From Candidatus Eisenbergiella merdigallinarum (GTDB taxonomy: Bacteria; Bacillota; Clostridia; Lachnospirales; Lachnospiraceae), in the NCBI GenBank assembly GCA_019119355.1, contig DWXE01000043.1, positions 87,277 through 151,276 of the forward strand: a stretch of 64,000 bases of DNA. The letters are read 5' to 3'. Below, one piece after another: positions 57,619 through 64,000 of the stretch. The stretch's first letter is position 1. Each line of letters opens with the position of its first letter. The notes below the pieces were generated by a model that had not been told where the DNA came from, did no database searches, and worked only from the letters and a program-made list of their open reading frames with translations. A program made the position numbers and the translations under genes.

Positions 57619-59076
57619 TTATCTGTGCATGGAGAAGGAATCCAGATCGTAGTTCTTCAGATTCTCGTGAACTCCTCTGTTGTCCGCCTCGCCGATGAGC
57701 TTATCGCGGTCTTTCTTCGCCGCCTGCGCAGCCTTGTGATGGCTGGGGCCGCCCACGCAGCCGCCTTCACAGATCATTCCCTCGATGAAGTCTTCCGGCA
57801 GTTTGCCGATCTTGAGCAGGGTCAGGGCGCGCTTGCACTCCGCGATGCCGCTACATCTGGCCACCTTGATATCGGTGTTCTCTCCGGTCTCCTTCAGGCA
57901 TTCCAGAACCGCTTCCGTCACGCCGCCGCCGTTGCCGAACCGTTTGCCGAACACGCTGGCCTCCTGGCTGGTATTGGCTTCAGGCTCCAGTTCCACTCCC
58001 TTCGCGCGCATGATGGCGCGAATTTCACCGAAGGTCAGAACATAGTCCGCATTGCCCTCGATATCGTGGCCGTGAGCCTCGGACTTCTTCGCGATGCAGG
58101 GCCCGACGAACACGGTAACCGTCTCCGGATCCTTCGCCTTGAGCATTCTGGATACGGCGCACATCGGGGAAACGGTGGTGGAGATATTGCCGGCCACTTC
58201 CGGGAAGTGCTTTCTGATGTAGTTGACGAACGCAGGGCAGCAGGAGGTCGTCATCTTCTTGCCTTCCTTGAAGCCTTCCGCCCATTCGGCGGCCTCGAAC
58301 GCCGCGGTCAGGTCTCCGCCGAGCCCCACTTCCACGAAGTCCGCAAAGCCGACTTTCTTCATCGCCGTTCTCCAGCTGGCCATGGTGATGTCGGGACCGA
58401 ACTGGCCTTCCCCTGCGGGAGCCAGCATGGCTACGACTTTTTTGCCGTCGCGGATCGCGTTGACCACGCTCACCACGTCCGTCTTGGATGCGATCGCTCC
58501 GAAGGGGCAGCTGTGGATGCACTGTCCGCACTGAATGCACTTGGCCTCATCGATCTGGCACACCTCGTGCTCGTCCATGGTGATGGCGCTCACAGGACAG
58601 CTCTTCATGCAGGGCCTCTGGATCTTCACGATTGCGGAATACGCGCAGGCATCCGCGCACTTGCCGCAGGACTTACACTTATTCGGATCGATGTGGGAAC
58701 GTCCGCCGGCGATGGTGATCGCTCCGAAATGGCAGGCCTGGCGGCAGGACTTCGCAAGGCAGCCCTGGCACAGATCCGTTACCACATATCCGGAAGAAAT
58801 CGGACATTCTTCACATGCCGAGTTGATGACCTGAACGATGTTGTTGCTCTCTTTATTCCCGGGGCATTTCCCCTCCGCAAGTCTGACTCTCTGTCTGATG
58901 ATCTCGCGTTCCTTATAAACACAGCAGCGGAAACGCGCCTCAGGGCCCGGGATCATTTCAAAGGGGATATTATCTTTCTTCTCTTCCAGCTCGCCCGCAA
59001 ACGCCTGCTTCGCCACTTCCGTAAGCACTTCGTGCTTGATGTTCATAATGGTAGCGTCATCCGATACTTTACCCAT
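57619..59076 (-). CDS. Monomeric [FeFe] hydrogenase (group B-like) with N-terminal ferredoxin-type clusters
   Basis: Multiple CxxCxxCxxxC clusters; H-cluster motifs TSCCPAFVNYI, VGPCIAKKSEA, CEGGCVGGPSHH. Confidence 0.9.
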   Translation of the reverse strand: MGKVSDDATIMNIKHEVLTEVAKQAFAGELEEKKDNIPFEMIPGPEARFRCCVYKEREIIRQRVRLAEGKCPGNKESNNIVQVINSACEECPISSGYVVTDLCQGCLAKSCRQACHFGAITIAGGRSHIDPNKCKSCGKCADACAYSAIVKIQRPCMKSCPVSAITMDEHEVCQIDEAKCIQCGQCIHSCPFGAIASKTDVVSVVNAIRDGKKVVAMLAPAGEGQFGPDITMASWRTAMKKVGFADFVEVGLGGDLTAAFEAAEWAEGFKEGKKMTTSCCPAFVNYIRKHFPEVAGNISTTVSPMCAVSRMLKAKDPETVTVFVGPCIAKKSEAHGHDIEGNADYVLTFGEIRAIMRAKGVELEPEANTSQEASVFGKRFGNGGGVTEAVLECLKETGENTDIKVARCSGIAECKRALTLLKIGKLPEDFIEGMICEGGCVGGPSHHKAAQAAKKDRDKLIGEADNRGVHENLKNYDLDSFSMHR

Positions 59077-59126
59077 ATTTCTCTTTATCCTCTTTCCTGA
59101 AATTCTCCAATCTGAGATACATATGA

Positions 59127-59190
59127 CATACGCGCCGGACATCGGACCGAAAAGCCCTTTTGGGGCTTTCCGGTTCAGCCGACGCGTATG
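59127..59190 (-). terminator. Terminator after nifJ
   Basis: Nested hairpin: outer catacgcg/cgcgtatg, inner aaagccc-ttt-tggggcttt. Confidence 0.75.
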
Positions 59191-59226
59191 GTTTTACCGA
59201 AATGACTGTTTCAGATCGCAGTCAGA

Positions 59227-62200
59227 TCAGTCGTTGCCGTACAGGGTCTGCAGTTTCTGCAGATAATCGTATCTTTCCTTCGCGTTTTCAGCAGCCTGAT
59301 CCTGCAGACGGGCAGCCTTCTCAGCATCCTTCAGGGCCAGGGAAGCGTATCTCACCTCGCCGCCGATGAATTCCTTGAAGTCTTTGGTAGGAGCCTTGCT
59401 GTCCACGACGAACTTCTTGTCCGCAGCGGGATTGAAGCGGAACAGATGCCAGTAACCGGACTCTACCGCCAGTTTCTCTTCGGTCTGAGCCTTGCTCATG
59501 CCCTTCTTGATGCCGTGGTTGATGCAGGGAGCATAAGCGATGATCAGGGAAGGTCCCGGATAAGCTTCCGCTTCCGCGATCGCCTTCACGGTCTGGTTGT
59601 AGTCAGCGCCCATGGCGATCTGAGCCACATATACATAGCCGTAGCTCATGGCGATGCCTGCCAGATCCTTCTGCTTCACTTCCTTACCGCCTGCAGCGAA
59701 CTGCGCAACCGCGCCGGTAGGAGTCGCTTTGGATGCCTGGCCGCCGGTGTTGGAATACACCTCGGTATTGAATACCATCACGTTGATATCCTGGCCGCTC
59801 GCCAGCACGTGGTCCACGCCGCCGAAGCCGATATCGTAAGCCCATCCGTCGCCGCCGAAGATCCACTGGGATTTCTTGGACAGGAAGTCTTTGTTCTTCA
59901 CGATATCCTTGCAGGTATCGCAGTCTTTGCCTTCCAGCGCAGCAACCAGATGATCGGTCGCCTGACCGTTGGTCACGCCGCTGTTGAATGTATCCAGGTA
60001 TTCCTGGCAGGCAGCTTTCACGGCCTCGTCGTCGGAAGAAGCCAGAACCGCTTCCACCTTCTCCTTCAGGCCGCCTCTGAGCGCGTTCTGCGCCAGCAGC
60101 ATACCCATACCGAACTCGGCGTTGTCCTCGAACAGGGAGTTATCCCATGCGGGGCCTCTGCCGGCTTTGTTCACGGTGTAAGGGGTGCTCGGAGAGGAGT
60201 TGCCCCAGATGGAGGAACATCCGGTCGCGTTGGCGATGTACATTCTGTCGCCGAACAGCTGAGTGATCAGCTTCGCATAAGGGGTCTCGCCGCATCCCGC
60301 ACAGGCTCCGGAGAACTCAAGCAGAGGCTGCTTGAACTGGGAACCCTTCACGGTGGTTTCCTTGAATTTTTCCAGAACTTCGGGCTTCTCAGGCAGCGAC
60401 TGGCCATAGGCAAACAGCGCTTCCTTGGAAAGCTGGGTCTCGAGAGGAGCCATGGTCAGCGCCTTCTCGCCTCTCATACCGGGACATACGTTCGCGCAGG
60501 AGCCGCAGCCGGTACAGTCGAGAACGGATACGGAAACCGCGAACTTCTTGCCGGGCATACCAGTCATATCCAGAGCCTGGGTACCTTCGGGAGCGTTCGC
60601 CAGCTCTTCTTCCGTCATGACCACAGGGCGGATAACCGCGTGAGGGCAGACATAGGAGCAGAAGTTACACTGGATACACTTGGTGGAATCCCAGACGGGA
60701 ACGTTAACCGCGATACCTCTCTTCTCGTAAGCGGAGGAACCGGAAGGAGTGGAGCCGTCCACGTAATCCTTGAACGCGGATACGGGCAGCGTATTGCCTT
60801 CCTGAGCGCTTACCTTGGTCTGAATGTTGTTGACGAAATTCACAACGTCTTCTCTGCCGTCGGTCACGACCTTGTAGTCCAGACCTTCGTCTTCGCAGTT
60901 CTTCCAGCTCTCGGGAACGTCAACCTTGACAACGCCCTTCGCGCCGGCATCGATGGCAGCCCAGTTCTTGTCGACAACATCCTGGCCCTTACGTCCGTAG
61001 GTCGCCTTCGCAGCGGCCTTCATCAGCTCGTTCGCCTTCTCGGAAGGAATGATTCCGGTCAGCTCGAAGAATGCGGACTGCAGGATCGTGTTGATACGGG
61101 TGGGGCCCATTCCGGTCTCGATACCGATCTTCACGCCGTCGATGGTGTAGAAGTTGATGTTGTGATCCGCGATGAATTTCTTCATCTGGCCGGGCAGATG
61201 CCTGTCCAGCTCTTCCTGTGTCCAGGAGCAGTTGAGCAGGAAGGTGCCGCCGTCCACCAGTTCCTGAACCATGTTGTACTTGCGCACATACGCAGGGTTG
61301 TGGCAGGCCACGAAGTTCGCCTGGCGGATGAGGTAAGTGGATTTAATCTTCTTATGTCCGAAACGCAGGTGGGACATGGTCACACCGCCGGATTTCTTGG
61401 AGTCGTAATCGAAGTACGCCTGCGCATACATATCGGTGTTGTCGCCGATGATCTTGATGGAGTTCTTGTTCGCGCCTACGGTGCCGTCCGCGCCCAGACC
61501 CCAGAACTTGCAGTTCGTGGTTCCTTCGGGGGTGGTAACCAGCTCAGCGCCCAGCTTCAGGGACAGATTCGTCACATCGTCTTCGATACCGATGGTGAAT
61601 TTCTGTTTCTCCGTATTGTTGTATACGGCGACGATCTGAGCGGGGGTGGTGTCCTTGGAGCCCAGACCGTAACGGCCGGTGTAAACCGGAACGGAATCGA
61701 ACCTGGATCCCTTCAGGGCTGCGACTACATCCAGATACAGGGGCTCGCCCTGCGCTCCGGGCTCTTTCGTCCTGTCGAGAACGGTGATCTTCTTCACGGT
61801 CTCAGGAATGGCATCGATCAGGGCATCCGCGCAGAAAGGTCTGTACAGACGAACCTTAACGACGCCGACCTTCGCGCCTTCGGTCTTCACCAGATAGTCG
61901 ATGGTCTCTTCGATGGTGTCGTTTACGGAACCCATGGCAACGATCACGTGCTCCGCATCCGCCGCGCCGTAGTAGTTGAACAGTTTATAATCGGTGCCGA
62001 TCTTCTCGTTGACCTTGTCCATGTACATCTGAACGATTTCGGGAAGGGCATCGTAATAAGGGTTGCTCGCCTCTCTCGCCTGGAAGAAGATATCCGGGTT
62101 CTGAGCGGAACCTCTCTGGCAGGGATGATTCGGGTTGAGCGCATGCTTCCGGAACGCGTCGATGGCGTCCATATCGGTCATTTCCTTCAGATCTTCATAA

Positions 62201-62760
62201 TCCCAGGTCTCGATCTTCTGGATCTCATGGGAGGTACGGAAACCGTCGAAGAAGTTGATGAACGGAATGCTTCCCTTAATGGCTGCGAGATGTGCAACAG
62301 GGGTCAGGTCCATGACTTCCTGCACGCTGCTTTCGCACAGCATCGCACATCCGGTCTGACGACATGCATATACGTCGGAATGATCGCCGAAAATGCTCAG
62401 CGCATGGCTGGCAATGGCTCTCGCGGACACGTTGAACACGCCGGGAAGCTGTTCGCCTGCGATCTTGTACAGATTGGGGATCATCAGGAGCAGACCCTGG
62501 GATGCCGTATAGGTCGTCGTCAGGGCGCCCGCCGCCAGAGAACCGTGAACGGCGCCCGCCGCACCAGCCTCAGACTGCATTTCCGTGATCTTCACGGTCT
62601 GTCCGAACATATTCTTTCTGTCTGCTGTCGCCCATTCGTCCGTAGCTTCCGCCATCGGAGAGGAAGGGGTAATCGGATAGATCGCCGCTACATCGGTAAA
62701 TGCGTATGACGCATGGGCCGCTGCATGGTTACCATCCATGGTTTTCATTTTCCTAGCCAT
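59227..62760 (-). CDS. nifJ: Pyruvate:ferredoxin (flavodoxin) oxidoreductase
   Basis: MARKMKTMDGNHAAAHASYAFTDVAAIYPITPSSPMAEATDEWA...; CIQCNFCSYVCPHAVIRP; CTGCGSCANVCPG. Confidence 0.98.
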   Translation of the reverse strand: MARKMKTMDGNHAAAHASYAFTDVAAIYPITPSSPMAEATDEWATADRKNMFGQTVKITEMQSEAGAAGAVHGSLAAGALTTTYTASQGLLLMIPNLYKIAGEQLPGVFNVSARAIASHALSIFGDHSDVYACRQTGCAMLCESSVQEVMDLTPVAHLAAIKGSIPFINFFDGFRTSHEIQKIETWDYEDLKEMTDMDAIDAFRKHALNPNHPCQRGSAQNPDIFFQAREASNPYYDALPEIVQMYMDKVNEKIGTDYKLFNYYGAADAEHVIVAMGSVNDTIEETIDYLVKTEGAKVGVVKVRLYRPFCADALIDAIPETVKKITVLDRTKEPGAQGEPLYLDVVAALKGSRFDSVPVYTGRYGLGSKDTTPAQIVAVYNNTEKQKFTIGIEDDVTNLSLKLGAELVTTPEGTTNCKFWGLGADGTVGANKNSIKIIGDNTDMYAQAYFDYDSKKSGGVTMSHLRFGHKKIKSTYLIRQANFVACHNPAYVRKYNMVQELVDGGTFLLNCSWTQEELDRHLPGQMKKFIADHNINFYTIDGVKIGIETGMGPTRINTILQSAFFELTGIIPSEKANELMKAAAKATYGRKGQDVVDKNWAAIDAGAKGVVKVDVPESWKNCEDEGLDYKVVTDGREDVVNFVNNIQTKVSAQEGNTLPVSAFKDYVDGSTPSGSSAYEKRGIAVNVPVWDSTKCIQCNFCSYVCPHAVIRPVVMTEEELANAPEGTQALDMTGMPGKKFAVSVSVLDCTGCGSCANVCPGMRGEKALTMAPLETQLSKEALFAYGQSLPEKPEVLEKFKETTVKGSQFKQPLLEFSGACAGCGETPYAKLITQLFGDRMYIANATGCSSIWGNSSPSTPYTVNKAGRGPAWDNSLFEDNAEFGMGMLLAQNALRGGLKEKVEAVLASSDDEAVKAACQEYLDTFNSGVTNGQATDHLVAALEGKDCDTCKDIVKNKDFLSKKSQWIFGGDGWAYDIGFGGVDHVLASGQDINVMVFNTEVYSNTGGQASKATPTGAVAQFAAGGKEVKQKDLAGIAMSYGYVYVAQIAMGADYNQTVKAIAEAEAYPGPSLIIAYAPCINHGIKKGMSKAQTEEKLAVESGYWHLFRFNPAADKKFVVDSKAPTKDFKEFIGGEVRYASLALKDAEKAARLQDQAAENAKERYDYLQKLQTLYGND

Positions 62761-62798
62761 AAAAAATCATCCTTTCTTATGTTTTTTCGATATTCAAT

Positions 62799-62865
62799 AT
62801 TATACATCCTCGGCACTTTCTATAGGCATACATTTTTTATATGGAATTCATGTATTTTTTCATAT
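62799..62865 (-). promoter_or_regulatory. Candidate nifJ promoter with upstream direct repeats
   Basis: -10 TATAAT at 62799-62804, poor -35; direct repeats CATACATTTTTT-ATAT / CATGTATTTTTTCATAT 22 bp apart. Confidence 0.5.
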
Positions 62866-63009
62866 TACATATTGCAGTTTTTTGGCGAAAAAGCTATGAT
62901 AAAAGCGGGTTTGCGGGATCGATTTGAATCCCGCCGCCAAATCGCAGGGAATGTACAAAATGAGATACATTCCGCCCCGCCAGGCCGCGAAAGAAAGGAA
63001 AGAGAGTGT

Positions 63010-63930
63010 ATGAATCCCAACGTTCTCCGTTATGCCATAGAAGTGGAACGGTGCCGCTCCATCACCAGGGCAGCCCGCCAGCTGTTCGTCAGCCAGCCGA
63101 ACTTAAGCCGCGACATCCGGGATCTGGAAGAAGAAATCGGGTTTTCCCTGTTCACCAGGAGCTCCAGGGGCGTTGTCCCCACGGAAAAAGGGCGGGAATT
63201 CCTCCTGCTGGCCCGGAAGGCGGTTCAGCAGTTTCAGGCGCTGGAAGCGTTCTGTTCCCATGAGGATAAGGACCGCCTGCAGCTGGAAATCTGCGTTCCG
63301 AAATCCCCCGGATTTTCGGCCTCCTTCGGCCAGTTTCTGTCCCGGTACGGCAGGGGGCGCACCCTGTCCGTGGACTACCGCGAAACCGGCGCGCTGGAGG
63401 CCCTGCAAAACGTTTCCATGCGCTGCTGTCACATGGCCGTCATCCGGATCTTCCGGCGGCACAGGGAAGCGTTGATCGCCCTGCTCCGCCAGAAGGAGCT
63501 CGCTTTCGAATCCCTTCAGGAATTCGAAGAACGGGCCGTTTTTTCCGACCGCCATCCCCTGGCTTCGGAACAGTCCCTGACCGAAGATATGCTGGAGAAA
63601 TTTCCGGAAATCGTCTGCGAGGACGCCTCCCTCGCCGCCTATTTCAACGAACCTGCCGCGGAGGGAAACGCCCGGGGGATCATCCGCGTGCAGGAGCACG
63701 GCAGCCTGCTGGATCTCCTCTCCCGGATTTCCGGTTCCTTCGCCTTCCTTCCTCCCCTTCCCGAACCGTTTCTCTCCGAACGCCATCTGGTCGCCAGGCC
63801 CGTTTCGGGGCCGTCCCGCGCCATGACAGATCTGGCGATCTACCCGGAGGATTCCCGCCTGACCCGGGCGGAGGAACAGTTTTTGAAACAGGTGAGGCTG
63901 GATATTTCCCGCACCCGGCGGGAGGAATAA
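63010..63930 (+). CDS. LysR family transcriptional regulator
   Basis: MNPNVLRYAIEVERCRSITRAARQLFVSQPNLSRDIRDLEEEIGFSLFTRSSRGVVPTEKG. Confidence 0.96.
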   Translation: MNPNVLRYAIEVERCRSITRAARQLFVSQPNLSRDIRDLEEEIGFSLFTRSSRGVVPTEKGREFLLLARKAVQQFQALEAFCSHEDKDRLQLEICVPKSPGFSASFGQFLSRYGRGRTLSVDYRETGALEALQNVSMRCCHMAVIRIFRRHREALIALLRQKELAFESLQEFEERAVFSDRHPLASEQSLTEDMLEKFPEIVCEDASLAAYFNEPAAEGNARGIIRVQEHGSLLDLLSRISGSFAFLPPLPEPFLSERHLVARPVSGPSRAMTDLAIYPEDSRLTRAEEQFLKQVRLDISRTRREE

Positions 63931-64000
63931 ACGGCGGGAAGCAGCAAAACCGGCTGCCGCAGAGGACGATCGAAAGCGCCGGCCAGCGGGAAAAAAATAC

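Noticed and set aside
57625-59100. 491-aa open frame antisense to the hydrogenase
   Set aside because: Shadow frame; H-cluster motifs define the minus-strand gene
59446-62709. 1087-aa open frame antisense to nifJ
   Set aside because: Mirror frame of a highly expressed GC-rich gene with strong codon bias; translation is His/Arg/Leu/Val-rich without recognisable domains

Overview
This window looks like chromosomal core sequence from a GC-rich, anaerobic, spore-forming Firmicute, probably Lachnospiraceae-like. That placement is inferred from an alpha/beta SASP gene, PFOR plus an [FeFe] hydrogenase, the tig-clpP-clpX-lon-ysxC block and ECF S-components. I found no rRNA, tRNA, CRISPR array or intact mobile element. 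Most of the window is housekeeping: carB, accB-accC-accDA, the tig/clpP/clpX/lon/ysxC cluster, truA, a lacI-glgP-malQ operon, nifJ with a hydrogenase, two-component systems, ABC exporters, and GH92/GH125 mannosidases. Two AT-richer accessory scars interrupt it, at about 6.85-8.45 kb (Bro-N gene plus gene fragments) and about 55.2-57.6 kb (radical SAM remnant plus AlbA_2-type protein). I did not find a clear multi-gene undescribed system. The best second-look items are: a single-ORF SfsA-MutY fusion; a fused AccD-AccA; a FabT-type operator across the predicted start site of the acc promoter; a THF riboswitch with an anti-SD helix upstream of a FolT-like S-component; a LacI promoter with twin operators in a perfect 18-bp inverted repeat; two diverged 31-nt palindromic repeats; direct repeats in the nifJ/LysR divergent promoter; and a structured leader before the SASP gene. 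All family calls come from reading the translations; no database search was run.
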